Part shown: positions 11,209-20,182 of the stretch, one piece after another
How positions within the stretch are numbered: position 1 is the first letter of the stretch
How the letters are laid out: the number at the start of each line of letters is the position of its first letter
DNA from: Bog-756 sp963725395
GTDB lineage: Bacteria; Actinomycetota; Acidimicrobiia; Acidimicrobiales; RAAP-2
NCBI GenBank assembly: GCA_963725395.1
Contig: CAVRYH010000012.1
Span: 124,001-188,000 of the forward strand
Reading direction: 5' to 3'
Length of the DNA stretch: 64,000 nucleotides
The notes under the pieces: generated by a model
What the model was told of the DNA's origin: nothing
The model's input: only the letters and a program-made list of their open reading frames with translations
The model's database searches: none
Position numbers and translations under genes: made by a program

Positions 11209-11997
11209 GTGAGGGCCGCCTTTTTCGACCTGGACAAGACGGTGATCGCCAAGGCGTCGATCCCCGCGTTCGGACGCCCGCTGTACCGTGGCGGCCTCAT
11301 CAACCGGCGGCTGGTGGTCCGAGCGCTCGTGTCCCAGCTCATCTACGTCCATCTGGGGGCCAGCGAACAGAAGCTGGCGCGGGTGCGGGAGTCGATGCTC
11401 ACGCTGACCAAGGGCTGGGACCGGGCCCAGATCAGAGAGATCGTCCGGGAGGCCCTGGAGGACACCGTCGAACCGATCATCTACGCCGAGGCCCTCGACC
11501 TGATCGAGGCCCACCGGGGCGCCGGCTACAAGGTGTACCTGGTGTCGGCGTCCCCCGAGGACATCGTGCTCCCGCTCGCCGAACACCTGGGGGTCGACGG
11601 TGCCATCGCCAGCCGGGTGGCCGTCGACGACGAGGGGTGCTACGCCGGAGAGATGGAGTTCTACTCCTACGGGCCGTTCAAGGCCGAGGCCATGCAGGAA
11701 CTGGCCGAGGCCGAGGGCCTGGATCTGGCGGCATCGTCCGCCTATTCGGACTCCTACACCGACATCCCCATGCTTGAGGCGGTGGGCCATCCGGTGGCGG
11801 TCAATCCCGACCGGGTCCTGGCCAAGGTGGCACGCGAGCGCAACTGGGAGGTCATGCAGTTCACCAAGCCCATCCGGCTGCGCGACCGGGTCAGCGCCCC
11901 ACGCTGGTCCATCACGGCCGCGGCGGCCGGTGTCACCGCCGCCGCCTCGGTGGGTGCGCTCGTGGCCTGGCGGGTGGCCCGACGCGCCGCGCTCTGA
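11209..11997 (+). CDS. HAD-superfamily IB hydrolase (SerB-like phosphatase)
   Basis: Predicted phosphomonoesterase with the HAD nucleophile motif FFDLDKT (residues 5-11), motif II serine in VYLVSASPEDI, and motif III/IV YSDSYTDIPML with GHPVAVNPD. Such proteins hydrolyse phosphoserine-like or lipid-linked phosphate substrates; the substrate here is unknown. A hydrophobic alanine-rich stretch near the C-terminus (TAAAAGVTAAASVGALVAW) suggests membrane attachment. GTG start 5 bases after the trkA-like gene, so it is probably co-transcribed. Confidence 0.9.
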   Translation: MRAAFFDLDKTVIAKASIPAFGRPLYRGGLINRRLVVRALVSQLIYVHLGASEQKLARVRESMLTLTKGWDRAQIREIVREALEDTVEPIIYAEALDLIEAHRGAGYKVYLVSASPEDIVLPLAEHLGVDGAIASRVAVDDEGCYAGEMEFYSYGPFKAEAMQELAEAEGLDLAASSAYSDSYTDIPMLEAVGHPVAVNPDRVLAKVARERNWEVMQFTKPIRLRDRVSAPRWSITAAAAGVTAAASVGALVAWRVARRAAL

Positions 11998-12077
11998 ACC
12001 ACCGGCTCGAACCACCGGCTCGAACCACCGGCACCCTGTACTCGCTCAGAGGCACCGTGTACTCGCTCAGAGGCACC
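11996..12077. repeat. Two sets of short tandem direct repeats
   Basis: Immediately after the HAD gene stop, GAACCACCGGCTC occurs three times at 13-base spacing (11996, 12009, 12022, the last partial). Then GTACTCGCTCAGAGGCACC occurs twice (12038-12056 and 12059-12077). Nothing else was recognised between 12078 and the small ORF ending at 12240. Confidence 0.85.
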
Positions 12078-12239
12078 GCCTCCAGCCGCCAGCCAGCTCA
12101 CGGACGGGCCGTTCGCAAACCGCCAGGGTCTGCCCTAAGGACGCGCCGATGGCGCGCCAGGCCGGCGTGACTGATGAAGACCTGGGGGTCGGACCTGGGG
12201 CGAACGGGTGGCGGGCACCCGTGCCTCAGCGAGGTGTGC

Positions 12240-12314
12240 TCAGGAAGGACGGAGCCGCTTGGCGGCGACGACACCCAGGGCAACGACGATGGCGAGGATC
12301 AGCAGCTTCTTCAT
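12240..12314 (-). CDS. Possible 24-residue single-span membrane peptide
   Basis: ATG at 12314 opens a 24-codon frame ending in TGA at 12240-12242. The peptide starts with two lysines, has one hydrophobic helix (LLILAIVVALGVVAA) and ends KRLRPS, the layout of a small single-span protein with cytoplasmic charges at both ends. It sits on the same strand just downstream of the sigma factor. No strong Shine-Dalgarno is present (CCCTCCC precedes the start), so the call rests on composition only. Confidence 0.45.
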   Translation of the reverse strand: MKKLLILAIVVALGVVAAKRLRPS

Positions 12315-12407
12315 GGGAGGGGATGCTACTCGCTCGGTCGCCGGACTGCGTACGGACCGCGCTCCCGGTGCACGCGCTGGGCGGCCGAAGGCCCTGTCTG
12401 TTCAGGA

Positions 12408-13373
<966 letters not shown>

Positions 13374-13539
13374 CGCGGGTGGGGGATGGCCGACCTGGTG
13401 AGGACCCCGCCGTGGGGAACTCGAAAATTCAGGTCTGGCGCTTTCGGGCGCAACGATTGCTGCTCTCGAAGTTTACCGGACGCGTCAAGCCCTCCAGTCG
13501 CCACCGCAGATCGGCGCCCTTCGGACCCCGACCAGGGGA

Positions 13540-14286
13540 TCAGTCGTCGGGAACGGCAGCCGGCATGGTCACGAGGCCCGAACGGGCCCCGGCACCGACC
13601 ACGAGCGACTCGAGCCGCTGGGCGAACTCATAGACCGCGGCCACGTCGTGGGGCCGGGTCACCAGGCGCTCCACGATGCGCTCGCCGGTCCGCCAGTCCT
13701 CGACCTCGTCGTTCAGCACCAGCTGGAGGGCCCTCGCCACCGGTCCGTCGGTGGGGCTGCTCGCCGCTCGCAGGTGTCGCTGGTAGCTGGTCACAAGGCG
13801 CGGGAGGACGATCCTGTAGAGCGCGGCCAGCCTCGGCAGGACGCCCGGCCGCTCGGGCAGATCCGCGGCCGGGGGCCACGACGACCCGGGCACGTCGGTG
13901 GCCAGATGCGTGCCCGAGAGGGCGGCGAACAGGGCCGCGGTCGGCGGCGAGGGCACCGTCAGCCCGTCTGGATCGGCACCGGTCAGGACGGGCAACCGGT
14001 CGGACCACAGTTCGGCGTGCCACGAGTGACGCATGCTCTGGGCGTCGAGATGGAGCTGCACGGAGGCCACCGGGGTGTCGGTGACCCACCCACCGAGCAG
14101 CACGTAGAGGGCGTTCTCGATCCACCGGTACTCCCCCACCAGGGCCGCGACCTCACCCAGGCGCAGGGGAAGTCCGCCCGGACCGCTGCGCAGACCGTCG
14201 GCGGCGACATCGGCCCTCGTCGGCCCGGTGCTGGGCGCGGACTCAGACAACCGCCGGCTTCTCCCCGCCCGGACTCCCCGGGACAT
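13540..14286 (-). CDS. Conserved hypothetical protein (ferritin-like appearance)
   Basis: 248 residues, not recognised as a named family. The central part is helical, with acidic and histidine residues spaced as in ferritin-like four-helix proteins (GEYRWIENALYVLLGGWV, then SMRHSWHAELWSDRLP). This resemblance is weak and no function is claimed. The first 44 bases overlap the end of nadE on the same strand, so it is probably co-transcribed with it. Confidence 0.65.
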   Translation of the reverse strand: MSRGVRAGRSRRLSESAPSTGPTRADVAADGLRSGPGGLPLRLGEVAALVGEYRWIENALYVLLGGWVTDTPVASVQLHLDAQSMRHSWHAELWSDRLPVLTGADPDGLTVPSPPTAALFAALSGTHLATDVPGSSWPPAADLPERPGVLPRLAALYRIVLPRLVTSYQRHLRAASSPTDGPVARALQLVLNDEVEDWRTGERIVERLVTRPHDVAAVYEFAQRLESLVVGAGARSGLVTMPAAVPDD

Positions 14287-16030
14287 CCGGGTCCCGGGGT
14301 GCTGCGGTCCCCCCGGTCGGCCGGTAGTGGTTGCTGATCGGCATCCTCCGATCCTTACCGAAGGCCTTGCGCGAGATACGGACCCCCGGCGGCATCTGCC
14401 GGCGCTTGTACTCGGCCCGGTCCACCAGCCCGACCACGCGGGCGACGGCGTCGGGGTCGAACCCCTGACGGATCAGGTCGTCGGGCGAACGGTCGCCCTC
14501 CACGTAGCCGGCCAGCACCGGGTCGAGCACGGCATAGGGAGGAAGCGACTCGTCGTCCCGTTGATCGGGCCGGAGTTCGGCCGAGGGGGCCTTGACGAGC
14601 ACCGGGTCGGGGATCAGATCGGACCCGGCCCGGGCGTTGCGATAGCGGCACAGGTCGTAGACGAGGATCTTCGGCACGTCCTTGATCACGGCGAACCCGC
14701 CGGCCGAGTCGCCGTAGAGGGTCGAGTAGCCGGTGGCCATCTCGGACTTGTTCCCGGTGGTCAGCACGATCCACCCGTTGGCGTTGGACAGGGCCATGAG
14801 CAGGACGCCCCGGATGCGTGACTGGAGGTTCTCGTCGGTCAGGCCGGTGGGCCGGCCGTCCAGCAAGGGGGCCAGGGTCTCGGCCAGGGCGCGGTGAGCG
14901 GGCTCGATGGGAACCGTGGCGATGTCGATGCCCAGGTGCGCGGCCAGGGTGACCGCATCGGCCACCGATCCCTCGCTCGAGTAACGCGACGGCATGGTCA
15001 CGCCGTGGACATGGTCCGGTCCGAGGGCGTCGACGGCGACCGCCGCCACCAGCGAGGAGTCGATACCGCCGGACAGACCGATCACCGCGTCGGTGAAGCC
15101 GTTCTTGGCGACGTAGTCACGGGTGCCGAGCACCAGGGCCTCGTAGACCTCGGCATCGGGCGGCAGCGGAACGGCCCGGGGGATGGCCAACCCGGAACCG
15201 GTCGGCCGACGCGAGCCCACGCTCACCACCAGGCGACCGGGCACCGACCCGACCTCGCCGCCACCACCCGCAGCTGCGCCGGCGTCGACGTCCACGTCGA
15301 TGTCGACGACCATCACCTCCTCGGTGAACTGGCCGGCGGCGGCGGTGACGGTGCCGTCGGCGCCGACCACCGCCGAGGCGCCGTCGAACACCAGCTCGTC
15401 CTGGCCGCCGACCTGGTTGACGTAGACGATGGCGCAGCCCGTCTCGCCGGCACGCTCGGCCAGCACGTCGAGCCGTTCCTGGCGTCGGCCCTGCGAGTAG
15501 GGGGAGGCGTTGAGGTTGACGAGTAGCCGGGCGCCGGCCGCCGCCTGGTCGACCATCGGGCCCCCGGCGAACCACATGTCCTCGCAGATGGTCACGCCCA
15601 GCGGGACCCCGGCCACCACGTAGGGGGCCATGGGCCCGGTCCCCGGGGTGAACCACCGCTGTTCGTCGAACACCCCGTAGTTGGGGAGCAACCGCTTGTC
15701 GTAGGTGCCGACGACCCTGCCGTCGTGGCAGAGGGCGGCGGCGTTGAGGAGGCGTCCACCCGGATCGGTGTCGACGTAGCCGATCACTGCGGCGCACGAT
15801 CCGGTGGCGGCGGCGATCTGGGCGAAGACCCGCTGGTTGTCGGCGACGAACGCGGGTCTGCTCAACAGGTCCTCGGGCGGATAGCCGGTGACGGTCAGCT
15901 CGGGGAAGACGGCGAGGTCGGCCCCACCGGCGTCGGCCACGCCGAGCGCAGAGAGGATGCGGTCGGCGTTCCCGATCAGGTCCCCCACCACGGTGTTGAT
16001 CTGGCAGGCGGCCACGCGCACTCGAGCCAT
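14243..16030 (-). CDS. nadE: Glutamine-dependent NAD+ synthetase
   Basis: Converts nicotinic acid adenine dinucleotide to NAD+ with ATP and ammonia released from glutamine. The N-terminal nitrilase-type amidase (residues 1-270) shows the Glu-Lys-Cys triad in AVFPELTVTGYPPEDL, TYDKRLLPNYGVFDE and GVTICEDMWF. The C-terminal synthetase has the pyrophosphate-loop motif GLSGGIDSSLVAAVA and later TTGNKSEMATGYSTLYGD. 595 residues is slightly short, typical of this bacterial form rather than the 680-residue mycobacterial form. ATG start at 16030. Divergent from glnII across 290 bases. Confidence 0.95.
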   Translation of the reverse strand: MARVRVAACQINTVVGDLIGNADRILSALGVADAGGADLAVFPELTVTGYPPEDLLSRPAFVADNQRVFAQIAAATGSCAAVIGYVDTDPGGRLLNAAALCHDGRVVGTYDKRLLPNYGVFDEQRWFTPGTGPMAPYVVAGVPLGVTICEDMWFAGGPMVDQAAAGARLLVNLNASPYSQGRRQERLDVLAERAGETGCAIVYVNQVGGQDELVFDGASAVVGADGTVTAAAGQFTEEVMVVDIDVDVDAGAAAGGGGEVGSVPGRLVVSVGSRRPTGSGLAIPRAVPLPPDAEVYEALVLGTRDYVAKNGFTDAVIGLSGGIDSSLVAAVAVDALGPDHVHGVTMPSRYSSEGSVADAVTLAAHLGIDIATVPIEPAHRALAETLAPLLDGRPTGLTDENLQSRIRGVLLMALSNANGWIVLTTGNKSEMATGYSTLYGDSAGGFAVIKDVPKILVYDLCRYRNARAGSDLIPDPVLVKAPSAELRPDQRDDESLPPYAVLDPVLAGYVEGDRSPDDLIRQGFDPDAVARVVGLVDRAEYKRRQMPPGVRISRKAFGKDRRMPISNHYRPTGGTAAPRDPDVPGSPGGEKPAVV

Positions 16031-16137
16031 GCTCCCAGACTACCGGCGCCGCCGCCTGGGCTTTTCCCTCGTCACGGGGCTCCGCCGCCGGGCCGGGTCC
16101 CGGCGCCGGTCGGACCGGCACCCGTGTTCATCCTCCG

Positions 16138-16164
16138 TTTACAGTCGGGAAACGCGAGGGAAAT
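16138..16164. promoter_or_regulatory. Candidate GlnR-type operator upstream of glnII
   Basis: TTTAC at 16138, six bases, GAAAC at 16149, six bases, GAAAT at 16160. The first pair matches the actinobacterial GlnR box pattern GTNAC-n6-GAAAC except its first base, and fits the AC-n9-AC rule described for mycobacterial GlnR. It lies about 160 bases before the glnII start, and a GlnR-like regulator is encoded 2.7 kb downstream. This is pattern matching by eye. Confidence 0.4.
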
Positions 16165-16320
16165 GGCCTCCTGCGATAGTGACGTGTCCCTTGGGGTCGT
16201 AGAGTTCCACCAGCGTGGCCTCCGTCCACCTGGGGGGATGACCCCACAGACCGGCAGACACGGGCAGAGGGCACTGGAGTACCCGAGGCTGTTGAGCCGA
16301 CGAGCAACAAAGGAGTATGC

Positions 16321-17328
16321 GTGCCTTATCAAGCTGAATACATCTGGATCGACGGGACAGAGCCTTCGCCGCTCCTCCGGAGCAAGACGAAGATCGTCGC
16401 CGACGGCGAGGAGCCGGGCATCTGGGGTTTCGACGGGTCGAGCACCAACCAGGCCCTCGGGCACGACTCCGACTGCGTCCTGCGGCCGGTGTTCGTCGTC
16501 CCCGATCCGCTGCGGGGCCCCGACGACAAGCTGGTGATGTGCGAGGTGGAGCTCACCGATTTCACCCCCCACCCGACCAACACCCGGGCCCATCTGCGCG
16601 AGGTGGTCGAGAAGTACGGCGACCAGGAGCCTCTGTTCGGCATCGAGCAGGAGTACACCTTCTTCAAGGACGGTCGGCCCCTCGGTTGGCCGTCCATCGG
16701 CTATCCCGCACCCCAGGGCCCGTACTACTGCGGCGTCGGCGGCGACAAGATGCCCGGACGCGAGATCGTCGAGCTCCACACGGCCGCGTGCATCGACGCC
16801 GGCATCGGCATCGAGGGCACCAACGCCGAGGTGATGATGGGGCAGTGGGAGTTCCAGGTGGGCGTGCTCTCACCTCTCGACGTGGCCGACCACCTGTGGG
16901 TGGCCAGATGGCTGCTCTTCAGGATCGCCGAGGACTTCGGGGTCTACGCCACGCTCGAGCCGAAGCCCATCCTCGGTGACTGGAACGGTGCGGGCGCCCA
17001 CACCAACTTCTCCACCAAGGCCATGAGGGAGGACGGTGGCTGGGACGCCATCATCGCCGGCTGCGAGGCCATCGGGAAGAGGATCGACGAGCACATCGCC
17101 GTGTACGGCGTGGGCATCGAGAGCCGGCTGACCGGGGCGCACGAGACGGCCCACTTCACCAAGTTCAGCTACGGGACCTCGGACCGCGGCGCTTCGATCC
17201 GCATCCCGTGGGCCGTGGCCAAGGCCAAGAAGGGCTGGCTCGAGGACCGGCGTCCCAACGCCAACATGGACCCCTACCAGGTGACGGCCGTACTCGTCGA
17301 AACAGTCTGCGGGGACGCAGCGAGCTGA
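16321..17328 (+). CDS. glnII: Glutamine synthetase, type II (GlnII)
   Basis: Makes glutamine from glutamate, ammonia and ATP. At 335 residues this is the short eukaryote-like GSII form: it has WGFDGSSTNQA near the N-terminus, FGIEQEYTFF with metal-binding glutamates, GDWNGAGAHTNFS for the glutamate/ATP site, and the GASIRIP ammonium-site segment with its essential arginine. The GTG start at 16321 is preceded by AAAGGAG. Actinobacteria often carry GSII in addition to GSI. Here GSI follows 224 bases later, then a GlnR-like regulator, so the three look like one nitrogen-assimilation unit. Confidence 0.95.
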   Translation: MPYQAEYIWIDGTEPSPLLRSKTKIVADGEEPGIWGFDGSSTNQALGHDSDCVLRPVFVVPDPLRGPDDKLVMCEVELTDFTPHPTNTRAHLREVVEKYGDQEPLFGIEQEYTFFKDGRPLGWPSIGYPAPQGPYYCGVGGDKMPGREIVELHTAACIDAGIGIEGTNAEVMMGQWEFQVGVLSPLDVADHLWVARWLLFRIAEDFGVYATLEPKPILGDWNGAGAHTNFSTKAMREDGGWDAIIAGCEAIGKRIDEHIAVYGVGIESRLTGAHETAHFTKFSYGTSDRGASIRIPWAVAKAKKGWLEDRRPNANMDPYQVTAVLVETVCGDAAS

Positions 17329-17406
17329 TCGTCCGACCGAGGCCGGACCGGGCTTGCCTCCCCCCGGGCGAACCGCCCGAGCCCCGGCCGAACGGCGGCA
17401 CGAGAG

Positions 17407-17440
17407 AACAGAGCCGGATCCCTCGGGGTCCGGCTCTGTT
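17407..17440 (+). terminator. Strong hairpin between glnII and glnA
   Basis: A perfect 12-base-pair stem, AACAGAGCCGGA against TCCGGCTCTGTT, with a 10-base loop, lies about 80 bases after the glnII stop. It is followed by CGTGCC rather than a T-run. It probably ends or attenuates glnII transcription. Confidence 0.6.
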
Positions 17441-17552
17441 CGTGCCCGAGCGCCCGGCGTCGACCGGGACCCCACCGAAATGCGACACTGTTGGCATCGC
17501 ACCATCGAAACCCCGACCCGAGACCCCGACCCGTTCGGAGGCAGCTGACCCG

Positions 17553-18939
17553 ATGAGGAGTCAAGAGGAGTACGTCCTCCGGACGGTCGAGGAACGCGGC
17601 ATCAGGTTCGTCCAGCTCTGGTTTACCGACGTCCTCGGTACCCCGAAGACCTTCTCCATCACCCCGGCCGAAATTGGAGAACGCCCTCGACGAGGGGATG
17701 ACCTTCGACGGGTCGGCCATCGACGGCTTCAGCCGCGTCCAGGAGAGCGACGTCCTGGCCAGACCCGATGCCAACACCTTCCAGCTCCTCCCCTGGCACG
17801 GGCACAGCCACCTGGGGGACACCGACGGCACCCATGTGGCCCAGGTGGCCCGGGTGTTCTGCGACGTCGTCGACCTGGACGGCTCACCGTTCCAGGGCGA
17901 TCCCCGCCACGTGCTGCGGCGGGCCCTCGACCGGGCCCACGACCGGGGCTTCACCTTCTACGCCGCGCCCGAGATCGAGTTCTTCTACTTCGCCGACAGC
18001 GATCCGGCCAGGAGTCCCGAGGCGCTCGACTCGGGCTCGTACTTCGAGCTGACCGTGGCCGACCGGGCCAGCGACATCCGCCAGCGCACCGTGCTGACGC
18101 TGGAGGAGATGGGCATTCCGGTCGAGCACGCCCAGCACGAGGACGCCCCCAGCCAGCACGAGATCGACCTGCGGTACACCGACGCGCTGACCATGGCCGA
18201 CACGGTGATGACCGTCCGGTTGGTGGTCAAGGAGATGGCCCGCCAACAAGGGGTGTTCGCCAGCTTCATGCCCAAGCCCCTGGCCGGCGTGCAGGGGTCG
18301 GGCATGCACACCCACATGTCCCTCTTCCGGGGTGACACCAACGCCTTCGTGGACCTCGACCGGCCCGGAGGGATGTCCGAGGTGGCCGAGCGGTTCATCG
18401 CCGGACTGCTCCGACACGCACCGGAGATCACCGCCGTGACCAACCAGTGGGTCAACTCCTACAAGCGGCTCGTCGACGGGTACGAGGCACCCATCCACGT
18501 GTCGTGGGCCCGGAACAACCGGTCGGCTCTGGTGCGGGTGCCGGTGGTGAAGCCGGGCAAGTTCGAGTCCACCCGCGTCGAGTACCGGTCGCCCGACGAG
18601 CGCGTGCAACCCCTACCTCGCCTTCGCCGTCATCCTCGCCGCCGGCCTCGAGGGCATCGACAAGGGCTACGAGCTCCCGCCCGAGGCCGACGCCAACCTC
18701 TTCGCCCTCAGCCCTGAGGAACTGGCCAACAAGGGCATCCTCCACCTCCCGGGCAGCCTGCACGAGGCCCTCGGGCTGATGGAGACCTCCGAGCTGCTGG
18801 CCGAGACCCTCGGCGAGCACGTCTTCGAATGGTTCATCCGGAACAAGCGCGCCGAGTGGGCGGAGTACAAGTCCCAGGTGACCCAGTTCGAGCTCGACCG
18901 CTACCTGCCCCTGTTGTCGACGCGACCTGCCGGCCGTAA
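17553..18939 (+). pseudogene. glnA: Glutamine synthetase type I, interrupted by two single-base frameshifts
   Basis: Dodecameric GSI family. The protein starts at ATG 17553 (MRSQEEYVLRTVEERGIRFV). The frame must shift near 17673, where GAAATTGG would read through if one A were removed, giving PAE-LENALDEGMTFDGSAIDG. It shifts again near 18601, where one extra C breaks EYRSPDE-ACNPYLAFAVIL. With both repaired, a full-length synthetase of about 455 residues results, ending near FELDRYLPLL at 18916. That frame has no stop there; TAA at 18937 lies in a third frame. The adenylylation site has phenylalanine (ADANLFALSPEEL) where adenylylated enzymes have tyrosine, so it should not be controlled that way. 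Both lesions are +1 and all motifs are intact, so sequencing error is as likely as real inactivation. Confidence 0.85.
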
Positions 18940-18987
18940 CCGAGCCGCCCACCGACCGAACCACCACCGAGCCGAACACAGAGAGGA

Positions 18988-19683
18988 ATGGGGGAGACCG
19001 CCATCGAACCGCTGCTGTGTTTCCCCACCACTCCACCCGTGTCGGTCACCGGTGTCCTCGACCGTGCCGGGTACCCCTGGCGCGGGATCGACAAGGCCGA
19101 GGCCGCCGAGTCCGAGGAGCCCGAGGACGGCTGGTCGGGAGCGGTCATCTGCAGCGCCGACGACCCCGTTGGTGCCTTCCTGCTCTGCCGGCACCTGCGC
19201 AAGCGGGAGGTCCCGCTGGCACCGGTCATGGTGGTGGTTCCCCAGGACCAGCTCGGCGAGCTGGAGCTCAGGGAGGACCTGTTCGACGACATCTGCCTCG
19301 AGCCGATCAACGCCGAGGAGCTGAGTGCCCGGTTGGCCCACCTGTTCTGGCGCACCGGTCGCGGGGTGCGGCCCGATCTCCTCGAGCACGGTCCCCTGGT
19401 GCTCAACCTCGAGACCTACCAGGCGGCGGTGTCCGGCAAGGTCCTCGACCTCACCTACATGGAGTACGAGCTGCTCCGCTTCCTGGCCGCGCGCCCCGGC
19501 AAGGTCTTCACCCGTGAGACCCTGCTCAGTCGGGTCTGGGGCTACGAGTACTACGGGGGTGCCCGCACAGTGGACGTCCACGTGCGGCGCCTGCGGGCCA
19601 AGCTGGGCGAGGAGCACGCCCACCTCATCCAGACGGTCCGCTCGGTCGGCTACCGCTTCGGCCAGACCACCTGGACGCCCTGA
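18988..19683 (+). CDS. GlnR-like orphan response regulator (OmpR/PhoB family)
   Basis: Winged-helix DNA-binding regulator of 231 residues. The C-terminal effector domain is clear: LDLTYMEYELLRFLAARPGKVFTRETLL, then RTVDVHVRRLRAKLGEE and IQTVRSVGYRFG. The N-terminal receiver half is degenerate: the usual DD pair, central phospho-aspartate context and terminal KP are not recognisable, although the fold outline (VMVVVPQDQ, FDDICLEPINAEELSARL) remains. This combination is typical of actinobacterial GlnR, which works without a cognate kinase. Its position directly after two glutamine synthetase genes supports control of nitrogen assimilation. ATG start at 18988 is preceded by GAGAGGA. Confidence 0.85.
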   Translation: MGETAIEPLLCFPTTPPVSVTGVLDRAGYPWRGIDKAEAAESEEPEDGWSGAVICSADDPVGAFLLCRHLRKREVPLAPVMVVVPQDQLGELELREDLFDDICLEPINAEELSARLAHLFWRTGRGVRPDLLEHGPLVLNLETYQAAVSGKVLDLTYMEYELLRFLAARPGKVFTRETLLSRVWGYEYYGGARTVDVHVRRLRAKLGEEHAHLIQTVRSVGYRFGQTTWTP

Positions 19684-19687
19684 GCGC

Positions 19688-20086
19688 TCACCGGTCCCCG
19701 GGGGCGTAGGCCCATACCTCGACCTCGACCTCGGCCCCCATCGGGAGCCCGGCCACCGCCACCACCGACCGCGCCGGTCGGTGGTCACCGAAGTAGGCGG
19801 CGTAGGCCTCGTTGACAGCCGGGTAGACAGCCATGTCGGTGAGGAACACGGTCGTCTTGACCACGTCGGCCGGAGCGGCGCCGTGCGAGCCGAGGAGCCC
19901 CGCGGCGTTGACCAGTGCCTGGGTCAACTGGGCCACCGCACCGCCCTCGACGAGCGATGGCGCCACCGGGACAGGGGGCTCGCCCTCGGCGGGGGCGGCC
20001 GACGGCTCGAGGCCGAGCTGGCCCGAGCAGATCAGCCACGGGCCGGCCCTCACGATGGGGCTGTAGGGACCGATCGGCGTGCTCAT
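19688..20086 (-). CDS. RidA/YjgF family protein
   Basis: Probable enamine/imine deaminase protecting against reactive 2-aminoacrylate, 132 residues. The fold markers are IGPYSPIVRAGPWLICSGQLG near the start, VVKTTVFLTDMAVYPAVNEAY in the middle, and the C-terminal GAEVEVEVWAY. The motif RSVVAVAGLPMGAEVE includes the arginine that binds the substrate carboxylate. I chose ATG 20086 because GAGGAG sits 8 bases upstream. It converges with the GlnR-like gene, with only 4 bases between stops. Confidence 0.9.
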   Translation of the reverse strand: MSTPIGPYSPIVRAGPWLICSGQLGLEPSAAPAEGEPPVPVAPSLVEGGAVAQLTQALVNAAGLLGSHGAAPADVVKTTVFLTDMAVYPAVNEAYAAYFGDHRPARSVVAVAGLPMGAEVEVEVWAYAPGDR

Positions 20087-20182
20087 CGGGGACTCCTCGG
20101 GGCGGCAGCTCGGCACAGGAACGTCAGGGCGGTCGGCATCGAGCCTACCCGGGGAGGCCCGACCGGCCACGGGACGTGGGGA

